Part shown: positions 1 to 5,374 of the stretch, in pieces
How the letters are laid out: each line of letters starts with the position of its first letter
How positions within the stretch are numbered: the stretch's first letter is position 1
From: Actinomycetes bacterium
GTDB taxonomy: Bacteria > Actinomycetota > Acidimicrobiia > Acidimicrobiales > Microtrichaceae
Direction: 5' to 3'
Assembly (NCBI GenBank): GCA_023423475.1
Contig: JAFAFN010000435.1
Location: 1 to 5,548, forward strand
Length of the DNA stretch: 5,548 nt
Translations under genes and position numbers: made by a program
The notes under the pieces: model-generated
What the model saw: the letters and a program-made list of their open reading frames with translations, nothing else
Told to the model about the DNA's origin: nothing
Database searches by the model: none

Positions 1-398
1 TTGGCACCCACGTTGCGGCGCTTCGACATCGGGTAGAAGCAGAACGCCGGCTTCCCCTCGGGCGGCAGCTCGGGGTACAGCCGTGCCTGCTGCATCTCCT
101 CGGGGATGCCGAGTGCGTACTCCGACAGCTCTGTCAGCGACAGGTACGAGTCGAGCAGGTCGAGGCCCGCGGCGACGAGCGCCGTCTGGAGCCGCCGCAG
201 CCGCCACTGGTCCTTCGACAGCACCATCACCGCGACGTCGGCCTTGTGGCCGAGCAGCGCGGCGGTGACCACCTGGTCGCCGTCGCCGCGGGCCTCGTCG
301 ATCGCCGCGAGCACCCCGTCGGAGTCGGTCAGCGGGCCGACCGCGAAGAAGAGGTGCAGGACGTTGAGGCCGATCGAGGGTGACGCAGGGGTTGGCAT
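1..398 (-). CDS. hemQ: HemQ, coproheme decarboxylase (chlorite dismutase family), 3' part off the left edge
   Basis: Known role: HemQ (ChdC) makes haem b in the cytoplasm from Fe-coproporphyrin III by two peroxide-dependent oxidative decarboxylations, the last step of the coproporphyrin-dependent pathway of Gram-positive bacteria. Seen: 132 codons are visible, starting MPTPASPSIGLNVLHLFF. A ferredoxin-like alpha/beta segment follows, then FCFYPMSKRR at residues 119-128 just before the edge. This YPMSKRR block is the HemQ signature; its Tyr (residue 122) aligns with the catalytic Tyr of Firmicute enzymes (Tyr145 S. aureus, Tyr147 Listeria), and the Lys of MSK is also conserved. Family members are about 230-250 residues, so the second half, including the proximal haem-ligand His, lies outside the window. 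The ATG at 396-398 has no Shine-Dalgarno sequence but a TAGACT hexamer 7 nt upstream, so the mRNA may be leaderless. The chaperonin gene ends 70 bp upstream on the same strand, so co-transcription is possible. A chlorite dismutase proper is less likely given YPMSKRR. Confidence 0.93.
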   Translation of the reverse strand, partial: MPTPASPSIGLNVLHLFFAVGPLTDSDGVLAAIDEARGDGDQVVTAALLGHKADVAVMVLSKDQWRLRRLQTALVAAGLDLLDSYLSLTELSEYALGIPEEMQQARLYPELPPEGKPAFCFYPMSKRRNVGA

Positions 399-405
399 GT
401 CCAGG

Positions 406-411
406 AGTCTA
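406..411 (-). promoter_or_regulatory. Candidate -10 element of hemQ (TAGACT), leaderless arrangement
   Basis: On the minus strand TAGACT fits the actinobacterial TANNNT -10 pattern and is followed by 7 nt and then the hemQ ATG. That spacing would put transcription start at or next to the start codon. No purine-rich ribosome binding site precedes the ATG, which agrees with leaderless translation. I find no convincing -35 hexamer at 17-18 nt, so this is a pattern match only. Confidence 0.4.
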
Positions 412-451
412 CGGACCGGCAGCATGTGCCCGACCGCGCTCGGCATCGGTG

Positions 452-497
452 CTCCGGCGACGAGGACGTCAGTGGTCCGGCGACGAGAACGTCGGTG
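452..497 (-). repeat. Two tandem 23-bp units across the 3' end of the chaperonin gene
   Basis: Positions 475-497 and 452-474 match at 20 of 23 bases, and a further 6 bases of the unit (CACCGA on the minus strand) recur at 446-451. The first unit encodes the final residues of the chaperonin; the second contains its stop codon and continues into the gap before hemQ. One of the three differences changes CGA to TGA, which is the stop codon in use. The region looks like an old slippage or tandem duplication event. Confidence 0.75.
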
Positions 498-2079
498 CGG
501 TGGCCGGCACCGAGGTCACCACCGCCTCGGTGGTGAGGAACGCACCGGCGATCGACGCCGCCTGTTGCAGCGCGACCCGGATCACCTTGGTCGCGTCGAC
601 GACGCCGGCGTCGACCAGGTCCTCGTAGCTCCCCGTCCCGGCGTGGTAGCCGTGGGTCGCCCCCGGCAACGCCCCCACCGTGGCGACGACGACCGCGCCG
701 TCGACCCCGGAGTTGGCGGCGATCTGGCGCAACGGCGCGGCGAGTGCGGCCGCCACGATCCGGGCGCCGGTCACCTCGTCGCCGTCGAGCGTCGTGCTGC
801 GCCGGTCGACGGCAGCCCGGGCACGCAGCAGCGCGACCCCGCCGCCGGGGACGAGGCCCTCGTCGAGGGCGGCACGGGTGGTGGCCACCGCGTCCTCGAT
901 GCGGTGGGTCGTCTCGACCAGCTCGACCTCGGTCGCGGCGCCGACCCGGAGGATCGCGACACCGCCTCGGAGCTTCGCGATGCGCTCGCGCAGCTTCGCC
1001 GCGTCGAAGGCGGACGGGCTGCGTGCGAGCGCTCCTTCGACCTCGGCGAGTCGAGCGGCGATCCCGTCGCGTGGTCCGCGCCCTCCGATGACCGTGGTGC
1101 GGTCCGTTCTCGCCAGGACGCGGTCCGCCGAGCCGAGCACGTCGAGGCCGGCCGCCGGGAGTCGGTGACCGGCCGCCGACGAGATCACCGTGGCACCGGT
1201 GAGCGCCGCGAGGTCCCCCAGGAACGCCGTCCGTCGTTCGCCGAGCCCGGGGGCCGTCACCGCGACCGAGCCGACGATCCCTCGGACCTTGTTCACGACC
1301 AGTGCCGTCAGCGCCTCGCCGTCGACGGCCTCGGCGACGACGAGCAACGGGCGCCGGGTCGGGACCAGCTCGTCGAGCAGGGGCAGGATGTCCGCCAGGG
1401 CCGAGACGCGCCCGTCCACGAGCAGCACGTGAGGATGCTCCAGCTCCGCCGATCGGTGTGCCTCGTCGGTGACCATCTGCGGAGCGACGTAGCCGCCGTC
1501 GAACGTCGCACCCTCGACGACGTCGAGGGTGGTGCCGAAGGTGTTCGAGGCCTCGACGGTGATCAGGCCGTCGCGACCGACGCGTTCGATCGCCCGTGCG
1601 ATCAGCTGCCCGATCTCGACGTCGGCTGCGGACACGGCGGCGACCTGGGCGATCTGCTCCGAGGACTCCACTGCGATCGCCCGCGCGGCGAGGTCGGCCA
1701 CCGCCGCCTCGACCGCCGCGTCGATCCCGCGTCGGAGCGCGACCGGATCCGCGCCGGCGGTCAAGTTCCTGAGTCCCTCGTGGACCATCGACCAGGCCAG
1801 CACCGTGGCGGTCGTGGAGCCGTCGCCCGCCAGCTCCCCGGTCGTGCGGGCCGCCTCCTTGACGAACGCGGCGCCGAGCTGCTCGACGGGCGCCGTGAGC
1901 TCGATCGCCTCGGCGATCCTGACGCCGTCGTTCGTGATCATCGGTGCCGCCCCCGGCCGAGCCAGCACCACGTCACGCCCGTGGGGACCCAACGTGACGC
2001 GCACGGCATCGGCGAGCCGGTCGAGGCCGGCAGCGAGACCACGGCGGGCGTCATCGTCGAAGGACAGGCGCGTGGTCAT
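469..2079 (-). CDS. groEL: Divergent GroEL/Cpn60-family group I chaperonin, without adjacent groES
   Basis: Known role: group I chaperonins form double-ring cytoplasmic chambers that fold proteins with ATP and GroES. Seen: 536 residues align end to end with E. coli GroEL except for the C-terminal tail. The equatorial ATP site is kept: TLGPHGRDVVL at 29-39, NDG at 50-52 (Asp51 = GroEL Asp52), AGDGSTTATV at 84-93 (Asp86 = Asp87), IEDA with Asp396 (= Asp398), GGG at 412-414 and Asp495. Substitutions include Lys51 to Asn50 and Thr89 to Ser88. In the apical domain GYLSPYF becomes GYVAPQM (Tyr203 to Gln, Phe204 to Met), while the Leu pair (232, 235) and EALTALVVN stay. The tail is VPATAPTFSSPDH, with neither the GGM repeats nor a His-rich tail. 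The ATG at 2077-2079 was chosen because homology begins there; an upstream in-frame ATG would add 44 Arg/Pro-rich residues. I see no CIRCE or HAIR operator. I infer an active ATPase and probably a second, specialised chaperonin rather than the main one. Confidence 0.9.
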   Translation of the reverse strand: MTTRLSFDDDARRGLAAGLDRLADAVRVTLGPHGRDVVLARPGAAPMITNDGVRIAEAIELTAPVEQLGAAFVKEAARTTGELAGDGSTTATVLAWSMVHEGLRNLTAGADPVALRRGIDAAVEAAVADLAARAIAVESSEQIAQVAAVSAADVEIGQLIARAIERVGRDGLITVEASNTFGTTLDVVEGATFDGGYVAPQMVTDEAHRSAELEHPHVLLVDGRVSALADILPLLDELVPTRRPLLVVAEAVDGEALTALVVNKVRGIVGSVAVTAPGLGERRTAFLGDLAALTGATVISSAAGHRLPAAGLDVLGSADRVLARTDRTTVIGGRGPRDGIAARLAEVEGALARSPSAFDAAKLRERIAKLRGGVAILRVGAATEVELVETTHRIEDAVATTRAALDEGLVPGGGVALLRARAAVDRRSTTLDGDEVTGARIVAAALAAPLRQIAANSGVDGAVVVATVGALPGATHGYHAGTGSYEDLVDAGVVDATKVIRVALQQAASIAGAFLTTEAVVTSVPATAPTFSSPDH

Positions 2080-2086
2080 GGCGATC

Positions 2087-2092
2087 GTTGTA
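2087..2092 (-). promoter_or_regulatory. Candidate -10 element of the chaperonin gene (TACAAC)
   Basis: TACAAC on the minus strand lies 7 nt before the ATG, the same spacing as TAGACT before hemQ. It departs from TANNNT at the last base, so it is weaker. Upstream of the ATG there is only a distant GGTGG, poorly placed for ribosome binding. No clear -35 is visible. Confidence 0.3.
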
Positions 2093-2118
2093 CCACCGCT
2101 GCGGGGCGACCGTCGGTG

Positions 2119-2133
2119 GCCGGACCGTCCGGC
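2119..2133. promoter_or_regulatory. Perfect 7-bp-arm palindrome in the divergent intergenic region, possible operator
   Basis: GCCGGACCGTCCGGC reads the same on both strands around one central base. It sits about 40 bp upstream of the chaperonin start and about 70 bp upstream of the oxidoreductase start, a place where one regulator could act on both. GC-rich palindromes occur by chance in such DNA, so operator function is only inferred. Confidence 0.35.
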
Positions 2134-2154
2134 ATCCGGTACGTTCCGGGGCGC

Positions 2155-2176
2155 TCGACCGACGGGGGTGGGTCGA
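2155..2176. promoter_or_regulatory. Inverted repeat TCGACC-N10-GGTCGA upstream of the oxidoreductase, possible operator
   Basis: Six-base arms at 2155-2160 and 2171-2176 flank a 10-nt G-rich spacer, with centres 16 bp apart. The repeat ends 28 bp before the oxidoreductase ATG, where a repressor would overlap a promoter. Its size would suit a dimeric TetR- or MarR-like regulator, but no regulator gene is in the window. Confidence 0.3.
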
Positions 2177-2191
2177 CGCGAGAGACCGATC

Positions 2192-2199
2192 GGGGAAGG
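2192..2199 (+). promoter_or_regulatory. Ribosome binding site of the FAD oxidoreductase (GGGGAAGG)
   Basis: A purine-rich GGGGAAGG ends 5 nt before the ATG at 2205. It supports that start over the in-frame ATG at 2088, and contrasts with the minus-strand genes, which have no such site. Confidence 0.7.
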
Positions 2200-2204
2200 T
2201 CGCG

Positions 2205-3647
2205 ATGGCACGGATCGTCGTGGTGGGTGCCGGCGTCGCGGGGTTGGGCGTCGCGCTGAGCGCGGGTCGCAGCGGCCACCGGGTCGTGCTCGTCGAGCGC
2301 GACGACACCCCGCTGCCCGAGGACCCGCACGGCGCGTTCGACTGGGACCGGCGAGGAGCTCCGCAGGTCCGCCACTCGCACGCGTTCCTCGCTCGGCTCC
2401 ACAACCTGCTGCGGGACCGTCATCCGGACGTCCTCGACGCGCTGCTGTCGGCCGGGGCGACGCCGCTCGACTTCATCTCGATGCTGCCCGACACGATGGA
2501 CCGATCACCGATGGAGGGCGACGACGAGCTCGTCGCACTGGCGTGTCGACGGACCACCTTCGAGTGGGTGCTGCGACGCAGTGCACTCCAACGGTCCGAG
2601 GTCGCCCTCCATCACGGGGTGCGGGTCACCGAGCTGGTGGTCGACGGCGGTGCGGACATCCCCCGGGTGACCGGGGTCCGACTCGACGACGGCGTGGTCG
2701 TCGAGGGCGACCTGGTCGTGCTGTGCGGCGGGCGCCGCAGCGACGTGCCCGCGTTGCTCGCTCCCCACGGCATCGCCGTCCCCGAGGTCGTCGAGGACAC
2801 CGGCATCGTCTACTACTCGCGTTTCTTCGCGCTCCGCGACGGCGAGGAGCTGCCGCCACAGGTCGGCCCGATCGGCGGCGACCTGCAGTACCTGAAGTAC
2901 GGCGTGTTCCCGGGCGACAACCGGACGTTCTCGATCACCCTCGCGGCTCGGACCGACGACACCGAGCTGCGACGACACCTGCGCGACCCCATCGGCTTCG
3001 GAGCCGTCGCCGCGTCAGTGCCGGGGCTCGCTGCCCACGTCGCACCGACGCGTTCGGAGCCGATCACCGACGTCCACGTGATGGCCGGACTGCTCAACCG
3101 GCAGCGTCGCTTCCTGCTCGACGACTCGCCCGTGGTGCTCGGCCTGCACGTGGTCGGCGACGCCCACACCTGCACCAATCCCCTCTACGGCCGAGGCTGC
3201 AGCCTGGCGATGGTGCAGGCGCAGCTGCTCACCGACGCGCTCGACGAGCACGGCACCGATCACCTCGCACGCGCCGTCGCGTTCGAGCGGGCCACCGAGC
3301 GCGAGGTCGTGCCCTGGTACCGCGCCGCGGTCGCGCAGGATCGGGCGGCTCGCAGTGCCGCCACCACGGGGGCCGCCGACGGCAGCTCCGGGCCGAGCGG
3401 GGACGCCGCGACGCCCGACATCGCCGAGATCGTGCGAGACGGGCTCGTGCCCGCGCTCAGGACCGATCCGGTGGTGCTCCGCGCGTTCCTGCGGATGTTC
3501 AACCTCCTCGCCGCCCCCGACTCGATCCTCTCCGACGGCGACGTCCTCACCAGGGTGATGGCGGTCTATGCGGATCGGGCGAACCGGCCGGCCGAGGCAC
3601 CCCAGGGGCCTCGACGCGACGAGCTGCTCGCGGGGCTGACCGCCTGA
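2205..3647 (+). CDS. FAD-dependent oxidoreductase/monooxygenase-like protein of unknown substrate
   Basis: Seen: a 480-residue protein opening with a Rossmann FAD site, ARIVVVGAGVAGLGVALSAG (GxGxxG at 8-13), and VLVERDD with Glu31 placed to bind the adenosine ribose. GAPQVRHSHAFL at 51-62 matches the (V/A)PQxRHxHxLL element common in actinobacterial FAD monooxygenase-like proteins. VVLCGGRRSDVPALL (171-185) stands where relatives have DASGRxSxxP. The second FAD motif, VVGDAHTCTNPLYGRGCSLAMVQA, spans 316-339 (Asp319 binds the FAD pyrophosphate/ribityl region in this fold). Known: the flavoprotein hydroxylase (PHBH-like) and geranylgeranyl-reductase superfamily has this layout. Residues 381-406 are a low-complexity Ala/Gly/Ser insert before a helical C-terminus. 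The start follows a good ribosome binding site; an upstream ATG (2088) would add 39 unrelated residues. There is no signal peptide or membrane segment, so it is probably cytosolic. It is transcribed away from the chaperonin and converges on the small acidic gene. The substrate cannot be told from sequence. Confidence 0.88.
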   Translation: MARIVVVGAGVAGLGVALSAGRSGHRVVLVERDDTPLPEDPHGAFDWDRRGAPQVRHSHAFLARLHNLLRDRHPDVLDALLSAGATPLDFISMLPDTMDRSPMEGDDELVALACRRTTFEWVLRRSALQRSEVALHHGVRVTELVVDGGADIPRVTGVRLDDGVVVEGDLVVLCGGRRSDVPALLAPHGIAVPEVVEDTGIVYYSRFFALRDGEELPPQVGPIGGDLQYLKYGVFPGDNRTFSITLAARTDDTELRRHLRDPIGFGAVAASVPGLAAHVAPTRSEPITDVHVMAGLLNRQRRFLLDDSPVVLGLHVVGDAHTCTNPLYGRGCSLAMVQAQLLTDALDEHGTDHLARAVAFERATEREVVPWYRAAVAQDRAARSAATTGAADGSSGPSGDAATPDIAEIVRDGLVPALRTDPVVLRAFLRMFNLLAAPDSILSDGDVLTRVMAVYADRANRPAEAPQGPRRDELLAGLTA

Positions 3648-3669
3648 GGTCGAGCTCGACCGGGACTCA
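3645..3669. terminator. Palindrome between convergent genes, candidate bidirectional terminator
   Basis: A perfect 14-bp palindrome, GGTCGAGCTCGACC (3648-3661), begins on the base after the oxidoreductase stop codon. As RNA it folds as GGUCG-AGCU-CGACC on either strand. TGAG at 3645-3648 and CTCA at 3666-3669 add a looser outer symmetry that includes the stop codons of both genes. It has no U-tract, so it would be the tractless type proposed for actinobacteria. Confidence 0.5.
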
Positions 3670-4020
3670 GTTGTCGTCGGCGGGGTTGCGGATCACGACC
3701 ATCGATCGAGCCGGGTCGTCCGGATCGAGGTAGAGCTCCATCGGCCGGTCCGGATGGTCGTCATCCGCGTGCTGCTCGACGACCGGGCGATCGTCCTTCG
3801 GCGGCTCGATGATGTCCCTCAGACCGAGCATGCCCGCGGCGAGCAACGAGGCGCCCGCCGACCTGCGGTACTTGGACGGGATCCGATCCGCGGACCTGGG
3901 CAGCTCCGGACGGGGCGTCAGGACACCCGGCGGGACCTCGGTGCCGAAGAGCTCCTCGTCGGTCTCCTCGAGGGGTCCGCCGTCGTCGCTCACCTCGGTC
4001 CCGAACTCCTCGTCGTCCAT
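3667..4020 (-). CDS. Small acidic protein of unknown function with duplicated FGTEV motif
   Basis: I cannot assign a function. Seen: 117 residues in three parts. Residues 1-29 are strongly acidic and hold two copies of a short motif, EEFGTEV (4-10) and EELFGTEV (22-29), 19 residues apart. Residues 50-75 form a basic-then-hydrophobic core, KYRRSAGASLLAAGMLGL followed by RDIIEPPKDD. The hydrophobic run (55-67) is too short for a typical membrane span and may be a buried or amphipathic helix. Residues 76-117 are again acidic, ending in DLD-type turns and a short strand, MVVIRNP. From memory, the core resembles small conserved hypothetical proteins of actinobacteria, which supports a real gene. 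Codon bias is strong in this frame. There is no signal peptide. The start at 4018-4020 has TAGAGT 6 nt upstream and no ribosome binding site. It is divergent from the secreted protein gene and convergent with the oxidoreductase, so it probably forms its own transcript. Confidence 0.78.
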   Translation of the reverse strand: MDDEEFGTEVSDDGGPLEETDEELFGTEVPPGVLTPRPELPRSADRIPSKYRRSAGASLLAAGMLGLRDIIEPPKDDRPVVEQHADDDHPDRPMELYLDPDDPARSMVVIRNPADDN

Positions 4021-4026
4021 GCGACA

Positions 4027-4032
4027 ACTCTA
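4027..4032 (-). promoter_or_regulatory. Candidate -10 element of the small acidic gene (TAGAGT), leaderless arrangement
   Basis: TAGAGT on the minus strand fits TANNNT and is followed by 6 nt and then the ATG, so transcription could begin at the A of the start codon. No ribosome binding site is present. The region at 17-18 nt upstream has no clear -35 match. Confidence 0.42.
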
Positions 4033-4090
4033 CGGACCCGCTCGTCGCGGTCGTCGTCGCACGAGGTGATGAAATTTCGTCCGCGCTCGT

Positions 4091-4096
4091 TACCCT
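4091..4096 (+). promoter_or_regulatory. Candidate -10 element of the secreted-protein gene (TACCCT)
   Basis: TACCCT fits TANNNT and lies downstream of the only AT-rich patch in this intergenic region, which includes the palindrome GAAATTTC (4071-4078). Transcription from here would give an untranslated leader of about 50 nt with a ribosome binding site. A -35 hexamer is not clear. Confidence 0.3.
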
Positions 4097-4113
4097 GCAC
4101 GTCGACGGGATCA

Positions 4114-4143
4114 CCCGCCTTCGTCGGCGGGGTACACCCGGAG
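4114..4143 (+). promoter_or_regulatory. Leader hairpins and ribosome binding site (GGAG) of the secreted-protein gene
   Basis: GGAG at 4140-4143 lies 8 nt before the ATG at 4152 and supports that start. Just upstream, CCCGCC (4114-4119) can pair with GGCGGG (4126-4131) around a 6-nt loop. The 3' arm of that stem can instead pair with CCCG (4137-4140), CGGG-N5-CCCG, which would reach the first G of the ribosome binding site. The two folds exclude each other. The pairing is seen; a regulatory role is only inferred. Confidence 0.4.
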
Positions 4144-4151
4144 TCACCACC

Positions 4152-5330
4152 ATGCGACCACAATCGATCCGCTGCGCACCCCGACGAGGGGTCGTCGCCG
4201 TTGCCATGACGCTGGTGTTGCTCGCCGCGTGGCCGGCGACGGCATCCGCCGTCCTGGTCCGCAACTACGCGGCGTGGAGCGTGGGCGGCGCCGCGAACGC
4301 GTTCACCGGAACGCTCGACCTGGGGGTGCACGGCTTCCCGGACGCGAGGTTCTCGTCGAATGCTCGGGTGTTCACGACCGCCCGTTCGGCGACGCTCACC
4401 TCGGCCACGCCCTTCGGTGCCGCGTTCGGCACGAGCTCTGGTCGCCAGTACGCCAGCATCGGCGCGACGTTCGGCAACGTCGGACCCACGTCCACGACCT
4501 TCACCTTCGACGCACCGACACCGGCGAGCGGTTGGGGACTCGCCCTCGGCGACCTCGACGCCGAGAGCGTCCGGATCAGCGCCACCGGTGTCGACGGCGC
4601 ACCCGTCGCCGTCGACGACCTCGGGTTCGCCGGCGTGTTCAACTCCGTCAGCGGCGGCACCGACCTGCCGGACTGGGACGCTGCGACGGGAACCCTTGCC
4701 GGCAATCCGTGCCCCGCGGCGCCGGCACCACCGGACTGCGACACCGACGGTGCGACGGGCTGGTTCCGACCCGGCGTCCCGCTGAGGTCGCTCACGCTGC
4801 ACTTCTCGGTGCAGGACGGAGCGCCGCGCTACCAGCTGTGGTTCGCCGCCAACTCGACCGCGGTGCGCGGCACCTTCAGCCACGTGGTGTCCACCGAGCT
4901 GCCGACGCCGAGCGCGACCGTGCAGCTGCTCGACGGTGACGGCGCGGTCGTCGCCGAGCTGATCGCCGACGGACCGACCTTCACGTTCCCTCCGGTCCCC
5001 GCAGGCCCGGACTACCGCGTCGAGGTCCTCGTGCCCGAGGGCTGGCACAACACCGCGCCGACGGTCGCCTCGGTCTCGACCGCGACGGGCGACCCCGCAC
5101 CCGTCGCGATCCACCTCGAGCCGATGCCGCCGGCCACCACCACTCTGCCGACCACCAGCACCGTGCCGGATCGGCCAGTGATCGTGCAGCCGGACGCGAT
5201 CGAGCGTCCGGACCGATCGTCCTCGGGCAGGGGTGCTCACCCGGCCCCGAACCCACCTGGGCCCACGGTCGGCGGCGCTGCGCTCGGCGCTGGCGACCGG
5301 GCACCACGGACGCTCCGGTTCACCGGCTGA
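4152..5330 (+). CDS. Secreted beta-rich protein with C-terminal SdrD/Cna_B-like domain and terminal LRFTG
   Basis: Seen: 392 residues. A Sec signal peptide fits residues 1-33: basic RCAPRRG, hydrophobic VVAVAMTLVLLAAW, and cleavage after ATASA. Residues 34-245 look like a secreted beta-sandwich rich in Gly, Thr, Phe and Asp, with GWGLALGDLDAESVRISATG at 127-146 and a WFRPGVPLRSLTLHF strand pair at 204-218. The only two mature cysteines (187, 196) could form a disulfide. Residues 252-322 resemble a B-type repeat domain: ATVQLLDGDGAVV, then FTFPPVPAGPDYRVEVLVPEGW. Residues 325-380 are a Pro/Thr/Ser-rich linker like those spanning cell walls. The protein ends RTLRFTG: the LxFTG recalls a sortase signal, but no hydrophobic segment or basic tail follows. 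Known: B-type domains are stalk or spacer units in surface proteins. I infer an exported surface or extracellular structural protein; no catalytic motif is visible. The start is supported by GGAG 8 nt upstream. Confidence 0.82.
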   Translation: MRPQSIRCAPRRGVVAVAMTLVLLAAWPATASAVLVRNYAAWSVGGAANAFTGTLDLGVHGFPDARFSSNARVFTTARSATLTSATPFGAAFGTSSGRQYASIGATFGNVGPTSTTFTFDAPTPASGWGLALGDLDAESVRISATGVDGAPVAVDDLGFAGVFNSVSGGTDLPDWDAATGTLAGNPCPAAPAPPDCDTDGATGWFRPGVPLRSLTLHFSVQDGAPRYQLWFAANSTAVRGTFSHVVSTELPTPSATVQLLDGDGAVVAELIADGPTFTFPPVPAGPDYRVEVLVPEGWHNTAPTVASVSTATGDPAPVAIHLEPMPPATTTLPTTSTVPDRPVIVQPDAIERPDRSSSGRGAHPAPNPPGPTVGGAALGAGDRAPRTLRFTG

Positions 5331-5334
5331 CCGT

Positions 5335-5349
5335 CGGGCGGTCCGCCTG
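5335..5349 (+). terminator. Weak hairpin after the secreted-protein gene
   Basis: CGGGCG and CGCCTG can pair (six pairs, one G-U) around a GTC loop, starting 4 nt after the stop codon. There is no U-tract. It may help to end the plus-strand transcript before the tandem array, but such GC-rich hairpins are common by chance. Confidence 0.28.
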
Positions 5350-5374
5350 CCTGATCAACCTCCCGCAATCGCTC

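Noticed and set aside
2088..2204. Upstream start adding 39 residues to the oxidoreductase
   Set aside because: The Rossmann motif starts right after the ATG at 2205, which has a good ribosome binding site; the extension matches nothing.
2080..2204. CIRCE or HAIR heat-shock operator ahead of the chaperonin
   Set aside because: Neither TTAGCACTC-N9-GAGTGCTAA nor CTTGAGT-N7-ACTCAAG is present, even approximately.
2080..2211. Upstream start adding 44 residues to the chaperonin
   Set aside because: Homology to GroEL begins at the ATG at 2077-2079; the extension is Arg/Pro-rich and would cross the divergent promoter region.
106..2259. A 717-codon plus-strand open frame
   Set aside because: It lies antisense to hemQ and the chaperonin, has Arg/Asp/Gly-rich composition without domains, and is open only because of high GC on the opposite strand.
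1529..3733. A 734-codon plus-strand open frame
   Set aside because: It covers the chaperonin antisense and the oxidoreductase in a wrong frame; the Arg-rich translation has no recognisable domain.
4071..4091. ECF-sigma promoter (GAAATT and CGTT)
   Set aside because: The two boxes are only 11 nt apart, too close for the usual 15-17 nt spacing.
3990..5240. A 416-codon minus-strand open frame
   Set aside because: It is antisense to the secreted protein, whose signal peptide, ribosome binding site and domain structure show it is the real gene; the translation is Arg/Gly-rich and featureless.
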